DNA of 64,000 nt from Pontibacter litorisediminis. GTDB lineage: Bacteria > Bacteroidota > Bacteroidia > Cytophagales > Hymenobacteraceae. Location: positions 186,001 through 250,000 of the forward strand of contig NZ_JARDUA010000003.1 in NCBI RefSeq assembly GCF_029360645.1, read 5' to 3'. This document shows positions 11,500 through 23,686 of this stretch, piece by piece (position 1 is the stretch's first letter; every line of letters begins with the position of its first letter). The position numbers and the translations under genes are program-made. Below the pieces are notes generated by a model. It had not been told where the DNA came from. It was given only the letters and a program-made list of their open reading frames with translations, and ran no database searches.

Positions 11500-11868
11500 A
11501 TGATACAGCAGGAATCAAGACTAAGTGTAGCTGATAACAGCGGTGCCAAAGAAGTTCTTTGTATCCGTGTGTTGGGCGGTACTGGTAAGAAGTATGCATC
11601 TGTTGGCGACAGAATTGTTGTGACAGTAAAGTCTGCCCTTTCTTCTGGTAACGTTAAAAAAGGAACTGTTTCAAAGGCAGTTATAGTAAGAACTAAGAAA
11701 GAGGTTAGAAGAAAAGACGGTTCGTACATTCGTTTCGACGATAACGCCGCCGTTCTTTTGAATGCCAACAACGAACCACGCGGTACGCGTATTTTTGGAC
11801 CGGTAGCCCGTGAACTTCGTGAAAAGCAATTCATGAAAATTGTTTCGTTAGCTCCTGAAGTTCTATAA
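11500..11868 (+). CDS. rplN: 50S ribosomal protein L14
   Basis: 122 residues, standard length. L14 forms an intersubunit bridge with 16S rRNA. The start '[18 protein letters not shown]' is nearly invariant in bacteria, and '[13 protein letters not shown]' ends the fold. Confidence 0.99.
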   Translation: MIQQESRLSVADNSGAKEVLCIRVLGGTGKKYASVGDRIVVTVKSALSSGNVKKGTVSKAVIVRTKKEVRRKDGSYIRFDDNAAVLLNANNEPRGTRIFGPVARELREKQFMKIVSLAPEVL

Positions 11869-11886
11869 CTACAAATTCAGATTAAA

Positions 11887-12210
11887 ATGAATAAGAAAAA
11901 ACTTCATGTAAAGACTGGCGATACAGTTAAAGTACTAGCCGGTGACGAGCGCGGCAAAACTGGCCGCATTATCGCTGTAAATACAGAAAAACAAAGAGTT
12001 ACTATTGAAGGCCTGAATCTGGTGACGAAGCATCAGAAGCCTAGTGCCCAGAACCCACAGGGGGGCATCAAGAAGGTAGAAGCTCCTATTCACGCTAGCA
12101 ACGTGGCGTTGGTGGATCCAAAGACTGGTGAAACTACCAAGGCTGCTAGCAGAAAGAACAGCGAAGGTAAGACAGAGCGTTATTCTAAAAAGACAGGAGA
12201 GGTAATCTAA
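11887..12210 (+). CDS. rplX: 50S ribosomal protein L24
   Basis: 107 residues with an N-terminal KOW motif ([20 protein letters not shown]). L24 is an assembly initiator for 50S. rplE follows after 1 base. Confidence 0.98.
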   Translation: MNKKKLHVKTGDTVKVLAGDERGKTGRIIAVNTEKQRVTIEGLNLVTKHQKPSAQNPQGGIKKVEAPIHASNVALVDPKTGETTKAASRKNSEGKTERYSKKTGEVI

Positions 12211-12211
12211 G

Positions 12212-12766
12212 ATGGCAACTGCAAGATTAAAAGAGAAATATCAGAACGAGGTAGTACCTGCCTTGAAAGAGAAGTTCCAGTATAAGAACATCATGCAGGT
12301 GCCAAAGATCACAAAGATCTCTATCAACAAAGGTATCGGTGCTGCCGTTGCCGACAAGAAGTTGGTAGATATCGGCGTAGATGAACTTTCGATCATCACT
12401 GGCCAGAAAGCTGTTCCTACCATTGCGAAGAAGTCTGTTTCTAACTTCAAGCTTCGCGAAGGGATGCCAATCGGTGCTCGTGTTACCTTGCGTGGTGAGA
12501 GAATGTATGAGTTCCTGGACCGTCTTCTGACAGTGGCTTTGCCACGTGTTCGTGACTTCAGAGGTGTAAATGACAAAGGCTTTGATGGCCGTGGCAACTA
12601 TACCCTGGGTGTTAAGGAGCAAATCATTTTCCCTGAGATCAGCATTGACAAGATCAAGGCAATTTCTGGCATGGACATCACTTTTGTTACAACCGCTAAA
12701 ACTGACGAAGAGAGCTACGAACTGCTGAGAGCGTTCGGTATGCCATTCGCTAATATCAAGAAATAA
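12212..12766 (+). CDS. rplE: 50S ribosomal protein L5
   Basis: 184 residues. L5 belongs to the central protuberance and binds 5S rRNA. '[15 protein letters not shown]' and '[20 protein letters not shown]' are diagnostic. rpsN starts 2 bases after its stop. Confidence 0.99.
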   Translation: MATARLKEKYQNEVVPALKEKFQYKNIMQVPKITKISINKGIGAAVADKKLVDIGVDELSIITGQKAVPTIAKKSVSNFKLREGMPIGARVTLRGERMYEFLDRLLTVALPRVRDFRGVNDKGFDGRGNYTLGVKEQIIFPEISIDKIKAISGMDITFVTTAKTDEESYELLRAFGMPFANIKK

Positions 12767-12768
12767 CC

Positions 12769-13038
12769 ATGGCAAGAGAATCAGTAAAAGCCAGAGAGCT
12801 TAAAAGAGAAAAGCTTGTAGCAAAATATGCTGCAAAAAGAGCTGAACTAAAGGCCAAAGGTGATTACGAGGCGCTTGATAAGCTGCCGCGTAACGCATCT
12901 CCTGTAAGACTGCATAACCGTTGCAAACTGTCAGGAAGACCAAGAGGATACATGAGAAAGTTCGGTATTTCTCGCGTGGTTTTCAGAGAGCTGGCGGTTA
13001 TGGGTAAAATTCCTGGTGTTACAAAAGCGAGCTGGTAA
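12769..13038 (+). CDS. rpsN: 30S ribosomal protein S14, long zinc-free form
   Basis: 89 residues. This is the long S14 form without the CxxC zinc pairs of the short type: only one cysteine, in '[19 protein letters not shown]', is present. It helps assemble the 30S head. It is the last gene before a hairpin and promoter-like element that precede rpsH. Confidence 0.98.
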   Translation: MARESVKARELKREKLVAKYAAKRAELKAKGDYEALDKLPRNASPVRLHNRCKLSGRPRGYMRKFGISRVVFRELAVMGKIPGVTKASW

Positions 13039-13040
13039 TT

Positions 13041-13086
13041 TTTTAAGATTCTCACTAAGAATCTTAAAAAGATATTACTATCTTTG
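13041..13086 (+). promoter_or_regulatory. Perfect hairpin plus TAnnTTTG element between rpsN and rpsH
   Basis: TTTTAAGATTCT (13041-13052) pairs perfectly with AGAATCTTAAAA (13058-13069) around a 5-base loop. No T run follows. Ten bases on is TATCTTTG (13079-13086), a match to the -7 element. No TTTG sits at the ideal -33 spacing; that position falls in the hairpin. It may be an internal promoter with a regulated or overlapping -33 region, or a processing hairpin. Confidence 0.6.
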
Positions 13087-13128
13087 CCCCTCGCTTAGAT
13101 AAAGCATTCATTATTACATTCATTCATA

Positions 13129-13527
13129 ATGAACACAGATCCAATAGCAGATTATTTAACTAGAGTGCGTAACGCCATTAAGGCTAACCACAGAATAGTT
13201 GAGATACCATCTAGCAAGATAAAGAAAGAGATCACAAAAGTATTGTACGACAAAGGGTATATTCAAAGTTATAAATTTGATGACTCTAGCGTACAAGGCA
13301 CGATTAAGATAGCTCTGAAGTACAACCCTAACACTAAGCAGTCTGCTATTGTGAAACTGGAGAGGGTAAGCAAGCCAGGGCTTCGTAAATACGCCGGCAT
13401 GGATACCTTGCCAAGAGTATTGAACGGCCTTGGTGTAGCCATTTTGTCTACATCGAAGGGTGTAATGACAGAGAAAGAGGCTAAGTCACTCAATGTAGGT
13501 GGCGAGGTGTTATGTTATGTATATTAA
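13129..13527 (+). CDS. rpsH: 30S ribosomal protein S8
   Basis: 132 residues. S8 binds the central domain of 16S rRNA, and in E. coli represses the spc operon. 'MNTDPIADYLTRVRNA' and the C-terminal 'ATPRPFNTLGK'-equivalent 'VLNGLGVAILSTSKGVMT' block are present. A 90-base gap upstream, with a hairpin and promoter element, sets it apart from rpsN. Confidence 0.98.
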   Translation: MNTDPIADYLTRVRNAIKANHRIVEIPSSKIKKEITKVLYDKGYIQSYKFDDSSVQGTIKIALKYNPNTKQSAIVKLERVSKPGLRKYAGMDTLPRVLNGLGVAILSTSKGVMTEKEAKSLNVGGEVLCYVY

Positions 13528-13541
13528 TAGGAGGATAGACA

Positions 13542-14096
13542 ATGTCACGTATAGGAAAATTGCCAATCACCCTGCCTAACAACACGCAAGTTACCATCGG
13601 TGATAACAATGTAGTAACAGTAAAAGGACCTAAAGGTGAACTTTCTACTGTTATTGATAAAGACATGATTGTAAAGCAGGACGAAAATACTGTTATTGTA
13701 GAGCGTCCTACTGAGCAGAAGCGCCATAAGGCAATGCATGGTCTTTACAGAGCTCTTATAAACAACATGGTTGTTGGCGTAAGCGAAGGCTACAAAGAAC
13801 AACTTGAGTTTGTTGGTGTAGGTTACAAAGCCGCAGTGCAGGGTAAAGTTCTGGAGATGTCTCTTGGTTACTCACACAACATCTACCTGGCTCTTCCTGA
13901 TGAGGTAATCGCGACAGCTGTTACTGAAAAAGGTAAGAACCCAGTGGTAACGTTGGAGAGCAATGACAAGCAGCTGATCGGACAGGTTGCTGCTAAAATC
14001 AGATCACTGCGTAAAGTTGAGCCTTACAAAGGTAAGGGTATCCGCTTCGTAGGAGAAGTTATTAGAAGAAAAGCTGGTAAGACAGCTTCTAAATAA
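13542..14096 (+). CDS. rplF: 50S ribosomal protein L6
   Basis: 184 residues, with the two repeated L6 domains and the C-terminal signature '[20 protein letters not shown]'. L6 lies near the GTPase-associated centre. A good AGGAGG ribosome-binding site lies about 9 bases before the ATG, stronger than for most genes here. Confidence 0.98.
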   Translation: MSRIGKLPITLPNNTQVTIGDNNVVTVKGPKGELSTVIDKDMIVKQDENTVIVERPTEQKRHKAMHGLYRALINNMVVGVSEGYKEQLEFVGVGYKAAVQGKVLEMSLGYSHNIYLALPDEVIATAVTEKGKNPVVTLESNDKQLIGQVAAKIRSLRKVEPYKGKGIRFVGEVIRRKAGKTASK

Positions 14097-14104
14097 TCGT
14101 CATC

Positions 14105-14452
14105 ATGTCTACTAATAAAATAAGCAGAAGACTAAGAATTAAAAAAGGTATCAGAAACAGGATTTCTGGTACCGCTGAGAGGCCAAGACTTACTGTGTTC
14201 CGTAGCAACAAAGCTATCTACGCACAGTTGGTTGATGATACTACTGGTGTGACACTAGCGGCAGCCTCTTCAGTTAAACTTGATGATGCTAAAGCTAACA
14301 CTGAGACCGCAGGTAAAGTTGGAACGGCAATCGCTGAGCTGGCCCTTGCAAAAGGTATTTCGCAGGTGGTGTTCGACCGTAACGGTTACCTATATCACGG
14401 TAAAGTAAAATCATTGGCAGAAGGCGCTCGTGAAGCTGGCCTTAAATTCTAA
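14105..14452 (+). CDS. rplR: 50S ribosomal protein L18
   Basis: 115 residues. L18 binds 5S rRNA with L5. '[20 protein letters not shown]' and '[26 protein letters not shown]' are typical. rpsE starts 5 bases later. Confidence 0.98.
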   Translation: MSTNKISRRLRIKKGIRNRISGTAERPRLTVFRSNKAIYAQLVDDTTGVTLAAASSVKLDDAKANTETAGKVGTAIAELALAKGISQVVFDRNGYLYHGKVKSLAEGAREAGLKF

Positions 14453-14457
14453 ATAAT

Positions 14458-14976
14458 ATGTTGAAGAATAATATACGTAGCGTAAAGGCGAGCGAAATCG
14501 AACTAAAGGAGAGAGTAGTAGCCATTAACCGTGTAGCCAAGGTTGTAAAAGGTGGTAGAAGATTCAGCTTCGCTGCTATCGTGGTAGTTGGAGACGGTAA
14601 TGGTGTAGTTGGTTACGGACTTGGTAAAGCCAACGAGGTGACTGACGCAATTGCCAAAGGCATTGATGATGCGAAGAAGAACCTGGTAAAGGTGCCTGTG
14701 TACCATAACACTGTTCCTCACGCAATTGAAGGAAAATACTCTGGTGGTTTCGTGTTGGTTAAGCCAGCCGCTCCAGGTACCGGTGTAATTGCTGGTGGTG
14801 CGATGCGTGCCGTACTGGAAAGTGCCGGTATCAAAGACGTACTTTGCAAGTCTAAAGGATCTTCTAACCCACACAACGTGGTGAAGGCTACTTTTGACGC
14901 CCTTTCTAAAATGCGTGATCCTTTGGCCGTAGCTCAGCAGCGTGGTGTTAATTTACAGAAAGTATTCAACGGATAA
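14458..14976 (+). CDS. rpsE: 30S ribosomal protein S5
   Basis: 172 residues. S5 acts in translational accuracy and mRNA entry. The double-stranded RNA-binding N-terminal half contains '[20 protein letters not shown]' and the C-terminal half '[20 protein letters not shown]'. rpmD follows after 5 bases. Confidence 0.99.
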   Translation: MLKNNIRSVKASEIELKERVVAINRVAKVVKGGRRFSFAAIVVVGDGNGVVGYGLGKANEVTDAIAKGIDDAKKNLVKVPVYHNTVPHAIEGKYSGGFVLVKPAAPGTGVIAGGAMRAVLESAGIKDVLCKSKGSSNPHNVVKATFDALSKMRDPLAVAQQRGVNLQKVFNG

Positions 14977-14981
14977 TTGAA

Positions 14982-15161
14982 ATGGCTAAAGTAACAATCA
15001 CTCAAGTTAAGAGCATTATCGACAGACCAAAGAGCCAAAAGCTGACTATCAAAGCGCTTGGCCTTGGCAAGATAAGCAAATCAGTATCTGTTGAGTATAC
15101 TCCTCAGATTGCTGGTATGGTAAAGAAAGTCCACAATTTGGTAGAAGTAAAAGAACAATAA
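14982..15161 (+). CDS. rpmD: 50S ribosomal protein L30
   Basis: A 59-residue gene with ATG at 14982 and TAA at 15159-15161. The protein starts MAKVTITQVKS and contains 'TIKALGLGKI', the usual L30 pattern, and it lies exactly where rpmD is expected, between rpsE and rplO. Two bases separate it from rplO. Confidence 0.97.
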   Translation: MAKVTITQVKSIIDRPKSQKLTIKALGLGKISKSVSVEYTPQIAGMVKKVHNLVEVKEQ

Positions 15162-15163
15162 TC

Positions 15164-15610
15164 ATGTACTTACATTCTTTAAAACCTGCAGAAGGTTCTG
15201 TAAAAGACAGAAAGAGGATTGGTAGAGGTGCTGGTTCAGGTAGAGGTGGTACTTCTACACGTGGCCACAAAGGTGCCAAGTCTCGCTCTGGATATTCACA
15301 GAAGGCCGGTTTCGAAGGTGGCCAGATGCCACTGCAGAGACGCGTGCCTAAGTATGGCTTTAAGAACATCAACCGTGTTGAATATAAGGCTATCAACTTA
15401 GATGTTATTCAGGCGCTGGCCGAGTCAACGAACGAAACCGTTATCAACTTTGACTTCTTCAAAGCCCATGGTCTTGTTCAGAAGAACGACAAGGTTAAAG
15501 TTCTGGGCAGAGGAGAGTTGAATAAAGCAGTTGAGGTTCATGCTCATGCTTTCTCTGGAACTGCAACATCATCAATAGAAAAAGCAGGCGGTAAAACAGT
15601 TGCTCTTTAA
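15164..15610 (+). CDS. rplO: 50S ribosomal protein L15
   Basis: 148 residues. L15 is a late 50S assembly protein. The glycine-rich N-terminal segment 'RIGRGAGSGRGGTSTRGHKG' and 'FEGGQMPLQRRVPKYGFKN' are diagnostic. secY begins 12 bases after the stop. Confidence 0.98.
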   Translation: MYLHSLKPAEGSVKDRKRIGRGAGSGRGGTSTRGHKGAKSRSGYSQKAGFEGGQMPLQRRVPKYGFKNINRVEYKAINLDVIQALAESTNETVINFDFFKAHGLVQKNDKVKVLGRGELNKAVEVHAHAFSGTATSSIEKAGGKTVAL

Positions 15611-15622
15611 TCAGTAGGAGGT

Positions 15623-16939
15623 ATGAAGAAGTTTATAACAACGTTAAAGAACATTTTTGCTATCGAAGACCTTAGGGTAAGAATACTTAATACCCTGTTT
15701 TTTATAGCTATTTTCAGACTTGGTTCTTATGTTGTTTTACCCGGCGTTGATCCTAATCAGCTACAGGCTAACACATCCGGCATCTTCGGTTTGTTAGATA
15801 CCTTTTTAGGTGGTGCATTTAGCAATGCTTCCATCTTTGCGTTAGGTATCATGCCGTATATCTCCGCTTCTATCGTACTGCAACTGCTTACCATAGCTGT
15901 TCCATATTTCCAAAAGATGCAGAAAGAGGGTGAATCTGGTCGAAAGAAAATCAACCAGATCACTCGCGTTCTGACAATCGTGATCACCCTTGCACAAGCT
16001 GTAGGCTTCGTTGCAACTATTAATGCTGAAGCGATAGCGATCAATCCGACCTTGTTCACTATTACTTCCATGATCGTTCTTACCTCCGGCACCATCTTCT
16101 GTATGTGGCTAGGTGAGAAAATCACAGATAAAGGTATCGGTAACGGTATCTCTATGCTGATCATGATCGGTATTATCAGCAGATTTCCTGGCGCTATACT
16201 TTTCGAAGCTACTTCGAAGCAGTTGGATGGAGCTCTTTTGTTCATCTTTGAGCTTATCGTGCTGTTCCTGGTTGTTATGTCTGTTGTGATGCTTACGCAA
16301 GCTGTTAGGAGAATACCTGTACAGTACGCGAAGCAGGTTGGAGCTAGCTCTCTGTACAGCGGTCAGCGCCAGTTTATACCTTTGAAGGTGAATGCTGCCG
16401 GTGTGATGCCAATTATCTTTGCACAGTCACTTATGTTTCTGCCATCCATGATCGCTTCGATCTGGGCGGAATCAAATGAAACAGCCAATTACATCGGAGC
16501 TACGTTCTCCGACTTCACCTCATGGCAGTATAATGTGGTGTTTGGCCTGTTGATACTAGTGTTTACTTATTTTTACACTGCCATCAGTGTAAACCCAAAC
16601 CAGATTGCGGATGATCTGAAGCGTAGTGGTGGATTTATACCTGGAGTAAAACCAGGCCGAGCTACGTCAGAGTACATTGACGCTATCTTAACTAAAATAA
16701 CATTACCAGGCGCAATCTATCTGGCGCTGGTAGCTATAGCCCCTGCTTTGGCCATGCTATTTGGTGTTACCAGGGAATTCTCCCAATTCTTCGGCGGAAC
16801 CTCTTTGCTGATCATGGTTGGGGTTGTGCTTGACACGCTGAAGCAAGTTGAGAGCTACCTTCTTATGCGTCACTATGATGGTATGATGAAGTCAGGAAAG
16901 CTACGCGGCAGAACTGAGAACATTGCCATGGTATCCTAA
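15623..16939 (+). CDS. secY: Protein translocase subunit SecY
   Basis: 438 residues with about ten hydrophobic membrane segments; the channel of the Sec translocon in the inner membrane. 'FRLGSYVVLPGVDPNQL' near the N terminus and 'INPNQIADDLKRSGGFIPGVKPG'-type loop (here VNPNQIADDLKRSGG) are family signatures. A strong AGGAGG site lies 6 bases before the ATG. It should work with SecA, encoded at 36.7 kb. No adk follows; map comes next. Confidence 0.99.
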   Translation: MKKFITTLKNIFAIEDLRVRILNTLFFIAIFRLGSYVVLPGVDPNQLQANTSGIFGLLDTFLGGAFSNASIFALGIMPYISASIVLQLLTIAVPYFQKMQKEGESGRKKINQITRVLTIVITLAQAVGFVATINAEAIAINPTLFTITSMIVLTSGTIFCMWLGEKITDKGIGNGISMLIMIGIISRFPGAILFEATSKQLDGALLFIFELIVLFLVVMSVVMLTQAVRRIPVQYAKQVGASSLYSGQRQFIPLKVNAAGVMPIIFAQSLMFLPSMIASIWAESNETANYIGATFSDFTSWQYNVVFGLLILVFTYFYTAISVNPNQIADDLKRSGGFIPGVKPGRATSEYIDAILTKITLPGAIYLALVAIAPALAMLFGVTREFSQFFGGTSLLIMVGVVLDTLKQVESYLLMRHYDGMMKSGKLRGRTENIAMVS

Positions 16940-16942
16940 TCG

Positions 16943-17716
16943 ATGATTATTTACAAAACGGAAGAAGATATTGAGCTGATTCGCCAAAGTGCTTTGATAT
17001 TAAGCAAAGCACATGGCGAAATTGCTCGTGTAATCAAGCCTGGTATAAGCACTCTTCAACTAGATAAAATAGCTGAAGAGTTTATTCTTGATAACGGAGG
17101 CAAGCCGTCCTTTAAAAACTATAACGGGTTTCCTTATAGTTTGTGCATATCAGTTAATTCTGTGGTAGTGCACGGCATGCCGAGTAGCTATACTTTGAAC
17201 GAAGGCGATATTATTTCTGTTGATTGTGGAGTTTATAAAAACGGCTTCCACAGTGACTGTGCTTATACACATGCTGTAGGTGCAGTTGCGCCTGAAGTGC
17301 AAAAGCTCCTTGATGTAACGAAAGAGTCCTTGTTCAAAGGCTTAGAGAAAGCTACAGTAGGGCAGCGGCTTGGAGACCTCAGCTTTTCTATCCAGGAGCA
17401 CGCTGAGAAGAACGGCTTCTCCATTGTACGGGAGCTAGTAGGGCATGGCATCGGAAGAAACTTACATGAGTCTCCCGAGGTGCCAAATTACGGTAAGCGA
17501 GGACAGGGGGTAAAGCTACAGGAGGGACTGGTTATTGCGGTTGAGCCGATGGTTAACCTAGGTGCAAGACATATTGTGCAGGAGGATGACGGGTGGACCA
17601 TTAGAACTAAAGATAACAAGCCTTCTGCCCATTTCGAGCACACAGTGGTGGTTCGAAAAGATAAAGCGGAGATATTAACAACGTTTGATTATATAGAACA
17701 AGCTAAAAAAGCATAA
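16943..17716 (+). CDS. map: Methionine aminopeptidase, type I
   Basis: 257 residues. Removes the initiator methionine from new proteins. The metal-binding residues of the family are visible: two Asp in 'SVDCGVYKNGFHSDC', His in 'GHGIGRNLHE', Glu in 'AVEPMVNLG' and Glu in 'HFEHTVVV'. The stop is directly followed by the infA ATG with no spacer. Confidence 0.98.
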   Translation: MIIYKTEEDIELIRQSALILSKAHGEIARVIKPGISTLQLDKIAEEFILDNGGKPSFKNYNGFPYSLCISVNSVVVHGMPSSYTLNEGDIISVDCGVYKNGFHSDCAYTHAVGAVAPEVQKLLDVTKESLFKGLEKATVGQRLGDLSFSIQEHAEKNGFSIVRELVGHGIGRNLHESPEVPNYGKRGQGVKLQEGLVIAVEPMVNLGARHIVQEDDGWTIRTKDNKPSAHFEHTVVVRKDKAEILTTFDYIEQAKKA

Positions 17717-17935
17717 ATGGCAAAACAGTCATCCATTGAGCAAGACGGTACAATCGTAGAAGCTTTATCAAATGCCATGTTTCGGGTTGAGCTTGAAAAT
17801 GGTCACCAGGTTGTTGCTCACATATCTGGTAAAATGCGCATGAACTATATCAAAATCCTCCCAGGTGACAGAGTAAAGTTGGAGATGTCTCCCTACGATC
17901 TTACTAAAGGCAGAATTGTTTACCGATATAAATAA
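17717..17935 (+). CDS. infA: Translation initiation factor IF-1
   Basis: 72 residues, an S1-like OB-fold protein that blocks the A site during initiation. '[24 protein letters not shown]' region and '[24 protein letters not shown]' are typical. It starts immediately after map and precedes rpmJ by 5 bases. Confidence 0.99.
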   Translation: MAKQSSIEQDGTIVEALSNAMFRVELENGHQVVAHISGKMRMNYIKILPGDRVKLEMSPYDLTKGRIVYRYK

Positions 17936-17940
17936 ATCCA

Positions 17941-18057
17941 ATGAAAGTTAAAGCATCAGTAAAAAAGAGAAGTGCTGAATGTAAAGTTATCCGCCGTAAG
18001 GGGAAGCTTTATGTCATCAACAAGAAGAATCCAAGATATAAACAAAGACAAGGTTAA
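17941..18057 (+). CDS. rpmJ: 50S ribosomal protein L36, zinc-free form
   Basis: A 38-residue gene ([20 protein letters not shown]... KQRQG) with ATG at 17941 and TAA at 18055-18057. Only one of the three usual zinc cysteines remains, and the histidine ligand is replaced by tyrosine (RYKQRQG), so this is the C-minus form that cannot hold zinc. Position between infA and rpsM is canonical. Confidence 0.97.
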   Translation: MKVKASVKKRSAECKVIRRKGKLYVINKKNPRYKQRQG

Positions 18058-18066
18058 TTTATTTTT

Positions 18067-18444
18067 ATGGCTAGAATAGCAGGAGTAGATATTCCGGACA
18101 ACAAGAGAGGTGAAATCGCACTGACCTACATTTTTGGTATTGGTCGTAGCCTTTCTAAGCAAATCCTAAGCAAAGCCGGGGTGGATCTTGACAAAAAGGT
18201 AAAAGACTGGACTGAGGACGAGGCCGGTGAGATTAGAAATATTATTGCTGCAGACATCAAGACTGAGGGTGTATTAAGATCTGAAGTTCAACTGCACATT
18301 AAGCGTCTTCTTGACATTGGTTGCTACCGTGGTTTGAGACACCGTAAAGGATTGCCAGTGCGTGGTCAAAGAACTAAAAACAACTCTCGCACGAGAAAAG
18401 GTAAGCGTAAGACAGTAGCTAACAAGAAGAAAGCATCTAAATAA
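18067..18444 (+). CDS. rpsM: 30S ribosomal protein S13
   Basis: 125 residues. S13 contacts P-site tRNA and bridges to L5. '[21 protein letters not shown]' at the start and '[24 protein letters not shown]' are diagnostic. First ribosomal gene of the alpha group after rpmJ. Confidence 0.99.
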   Translation: MARIAGVDIPDNKRGEIALTYIFGIGRSLSKQILSKAGVDLDKKVKDWTEDEAGEIRNIIAADIKTEGVLRSEVQLHIKRLLDIGCYRGLRHRKGLPVRGQRTKNNSRTRKGKRKTVANKKKASK

Positions 18445-18454
18445 TCACTAGATC

Positions 18455-18847
18455 ATGGCTCAGAAAAGAAAAGATAAAGCTAAAAAGCGTGTTGTAGTTG
18501 TTGAACCTACTGGCCAAGTACACATCAAAGCTTCTTTCAACAACATTATTATATCAGTAACCAATAACGCAGGACAAGTTATTTCTTGGGCTTCTGCTGG
18601 TAAAATGGGCTTTAAGGGTTCTAAGAAGAACACTCCTTATGCTGCACAAATGGCCGCTGCTGACTGCGCGAAGGTTGCTTACGACCTGGGAATGCGTAAG
18701 GCAGAAGTTTTTGTTAAAGGTCCAGGTGCAGGTAGAGAGTCTGCTATCCGTACAGTGCAGAACACAGGTATCGAGGTAACGACCATTAAGGATGTTACGC
18801 CACTACCGCACAACGGTTGCCGCCCTCCAAAACGCAGAAGAGTTTAA
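18455..18847 (+). CDS. rpsK: 30S ribosomal protein S11
   Basis: 130 residues. S11 forms part of the platform near the Shine-Dalgarno helix. '[21 protein letters not shown]' and '[12 protein letters not shown]' are nearly invariant. Separated from rpsD by 23 bases. Confidence 0.99.
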   Translation: MAQKRKDKAKKRVVVVEPTGQVHIKASFNNIIISVTNNAGQVISWASAGKMGFKGSKKNTPYAAQMAAADCAKVAYDLGMRKAEVFVKGPGAGRESAIRTVQNTGIEVTTIKDVTPLPHNGCRPPKRRRV

Positions 18848-18870
18848 TTTTAAAATTGACAATTTAAGAA

Positions 18871-19476
18871 ATGGCTAGATATACAGGTCCTAAGAGTAAA
18901 ATCTCAAGACGTTTCAATGAGGAGATTTTTGGCCCAAGCAAAGCGCTGAAGAAGAAGAGCTACCCTCCGGGGCAGCATGGCCGTGGTCGCCGCAAGAAGC
19001 AGTCTGAATATGCAATTCAGCTGGCTGAAAAGCAGAAAGCTAAATATATTTATGGTGTTCTAGAGAAGCAGTTCGCTAACCTGTTCGACAAAGCGCACAG
19101 AAAAGGCGGCATCACAGGTGAGAACCTGCTTGCCCTGCTCGAGTCTAGATTAGACAACACTGTTTACCGTTTGGGTATTGCCCCAACCAGAAGAGCTGCA
19201 CGCCAGCTTGTATTGCACAAGCACGTGTTGGTTAATGGTGAAATTGTAAATATCCCTTCTTACTCTCTGAAAGTAGGTGATGTTGTGGCTGTACGTGAGA
19301 AGTCTAAGTCCCTTGAGGCGATCACAACTAGCTTAACGGTGCGCAATGCTCGTCAGTTTGGCTGGTTAGAGTGGGATGGCAACGCGATGGCTGGTAAATT
19401 TGTGGCTACTCCACAGAGAGACCAGATTCCTGAGAAGATTCAGGAGCAGCTCATCGTCGAGCTATACTCTAAGTAA
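18871..19476 (+). CDS. rpsD: 30S ribosomal protein S4
   Basis: 201 residues. S4 starts 30S assembly. The N-terminal part has no cysteine cluster, so this is the zinc-free form. The S4 RNA-binding domain '[20 protein letters not shown]' and '[20 protein letters not shown]' follows. Confidence 0.99.
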   Translation: MARYTGPKSKISRRFNEEIFGPSKALKKKSYPPGQHGRGRRKKQSEYAIQLAEKQKAKYIYGVLEKQFANLFDKAHRKGGITGENLLALLESRLDNTVYRLGIAPTRRAARQLVLHKHVLVNGEIVNIPSYSLKVGDVVAVREKSKSLEAITTSLTVRNARQFGWLEWDGNAMAGKFVATPQRDQIPEKIQEQLIVELYSK

Positions 19477-19513
19477 GCAGCTTAATCAATTTATAACCTT
19501 TAACACTGCAAGT

Positions 19514-20503
19514 ATGTCAATATTAGCATTTCAAATGCCAGAGAAAGTTGTAATGGAAAAAGCCGACGACTTTCATGGTTTATTTGAATTCAAGCCGCTT
19601 GAAAAAGGTTACGGGGTAACCATCGGTAATGCGCTGCGAAGAATCCTTCTTTCTTCTTTGGAAGGATATGCCATTACGAGCATTCGCATTGGTGGTGTAC
19701 TGCATGAGTTTTCTGCTGTTGAAGGGGTGGTTGAGGATGTGTCTGACATTATCCTTAACCTGAAGATGGTTCGCCTTAAGAAGATAAGCGAAGTTGTTGA
19801 TGAGAAGATCACTGTTTCTTTCAGTGGACAAGATACTTTTAAGGCTGGCGATATCAACAAGCATACCGCCAGCTTCGAAGTGCTAAACCCAGAGTTGGTT
19901 ATCTGCCACCTGGATCCAAGCGTGAACTTCGAGATTGAGCTGACGATTCAGAAAGGACGCGGTTACGTGCCTGCTGAAGAGAACAAACCGCTTGATCAGG
20001 TATTCGGTCAGATTTTCATTGACGCCATCTACACGCCTATCAAGAACGTGAAGTACAGTGTTGAGAACACTCGTGTGGAGCAAAAGACTGACTACGAGAA
20101 ACTAGTTCTTGACATACAGACAGATGGCTCTATCCACCCTGAAGATGCCTTGAAGGGGGCTGCGAACATCCTGATTCAGCACTTCATGCTGTTCTCTGAC
20201 AACACCATGACCTTTGAGACGGCTAAGCCTGAAGAAGAGGAGGCTGTTGACGAAGAACTGCTGCACATGCGCAAGGTTCTGAAGACTCCACTCCAGGATA
20301 TGGACCTTTCTGTTCGTGCCTACAACTGCTTAAAGGCTGCCGACATCAAAACACTTGGCGACCTGGTGCAGCTAGATATCGCGGACATGATGAAGTTCAG
20401 AAACTTCGGTAAGAAGTCGTTGACAGAGCTGGAGAACCTGGTTCAGGAGAAAGGTCTTACTTTCGGTATGGATCTTTCTAAGTATAAATTAGAGGAAGAG
20501 TAA
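19514..20503 (+). CDS. rpoA: RNA polymerase alpha subunit
   Basis: 329 residues from the ATG at 19514 ([16 protein letters not shown]). The reading frame is open further upstream but that part overlaps rpsD and is not alpha-like. The N-terminal domain has '[20 protein letters not shown]', needed for dimer and core assembly. The C-terminal domain has '[21 protein letters not shown]', which binds promoter DNA and activators. Confidence 0.99.
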   Translation: MSILAFQMPEKVVMEKADDFHGLFEFKPLEKGYGVTIGNALRRILLSSLEGYAITSIRIGGVLHEFSAVEGVVEDVSDIILNLKMVRLKKISEVVDEKITVSFSGQDTFKAGDINKHTASFEVLNPELVICHLDPSVNFEIELTIQKGRGYVPAEENKPLDQVFGQIFIDAIYTPIKNVKYSVENTRVEQKTDYEKLVLDIQTDGSIHPEDALKGAANILIQHFMLFSDNTMTFETAKPEEEEAVDEELLHMRKVLKTPLQDMDLSVRAYNCLKAADIKTLGDLVQLDIADMMKFRNFGKKSLTELENLVQEKGLTFGMDLSKYKLEEE

Positions 20504-20576
20504 AATTTAATCCTACGGCATAATTCCCGATCCCGCTTAGGTTGATCGACGGTATGCACGTGCACAATTCAAAATA

Positions 20577-21104
20577 ATGAGACACGGTAAAAAAATTAAT
20601 CACTTAGGAAGAACTGCTTCACACCGTAAGGCAATGTTGTCAAACCTGGCATCATCCCTTATCCTGCACAAGCGCGTTTCTACTACAGTAGCCAAAGCTA
20701 AAGCACTTCGTAAATACGTGGAGCCTCTGCTTACAAAATCAAAGAGTGACACGACGCACTCTAGAAGAACGGTTTTTGCCTACCTTCAGAATAAAGAGTC
20801 TATCAAGGAGCTGTTTGATGAGGTATCTGTTAAAATCGCTAACAGACCAGGTGGTTACACGCGTATCCTGAAGACAGGCTACAGACTGGGTGACAACGCA
20901 GAGATGTGTGTGATCGAGCTTGTAGACTACAACGAAGATATGCTGGCTACAACTGGTACTGCAGGTGCTGGTGCTAAGAAGACGCGTCGCCGCGGCGGTA
21001 AGAAGAAGGCAGAAGGTGCTGCTACTGAGGCGAAAGCCCCAGAGGCAACTGATGCTCCTGCTGCTGAGTCTAACGGTGCTAACGAAGAAGCAAAAGATGC
21101 TTAA
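20577..21104 (+). CDS. rplQ: 50S ribosomal protein L17 with long C-terminal tail
   Basis: 175 residues, about 50 more than in E. coli. The L17 core ([20 protein letters not shown] ... [15 protein letters not shown]) ends near residue 125 and is followed by a basic patch ([11 protein letters not shown]) and an Ala/Glu-rich low-complexity tail. Such tails are common in Bacteroidota; their role is unknown to me. A 73-base leader after rpoA contains the 10-bp palindrome TGCACGTGCA. Last gene of the supercluster. Confidence 0.98.
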   Translation: MRHGKKINHLGRTASHRKAMLSNLASSLILHKRVSTTVAKAKALRKYVEPLLTKSKSDTTHSRRTVFAYLQNKESIKELFDEVSVKIANRPGGYTRILKTGYRLGDNAEMCVIELVDYNEDMLATTGTAGAGAKKTRRRGGKKKAEGAATEAKAPEATDAPAAESNGANEEAKDA

Positions 21105-21130
21105 GGAGCTCTGTTTGTAAATATTTTAAA

Positions 21131-21161
21131 GGGACATGACGTTAGTCGTGTCCCTTTTTTT
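21131..21161 (+). terminator. Terminator of the ribosomal supercluster
   Basis: GGGACATGAC (21131-21140), loop GTTA, GTCGTGTCCC (21145-21154) with one G-T pair, then a run of T. It ends the transcript after rplQ. Confidence 0.93.
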
Positions 21162-21184
21162 ATGTTTGTAATAAATCTTTACCA

Positions 21185-23598
<2,414 letters not shown>

Positions 23599-23626
23599 AA
23601 TACTATTTTTAGAAAATTTATTTTGT

Positions 23627-23661
23627 AAGGCTGTGGGTTATAACACTCACAGCCTTATTTT
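23627..23661 (+). terminator. Terminator after eno
   Basis: AAGGCTGTGGGT (23627-23638) pairs with ACTCACAGCCTT (23645-23656) with one G-T pair, followed by a T-rich stretch. Confidence 0.88.
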
Positions 23662-23686
23662 TGTGTACACACCTTAGCTTACGGTT

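Noticed and set aside
20541..20564. Palindrome TGCACGTGCA before rplQ as an operator
   Set aside because: Too short and isolated; no regulator or second copy was seen.
21105..21184. Possible pyrimidine attenuator before carA
   Set aside because: Only the rplQ terminator is seen; no antiterminator or leader peptide.
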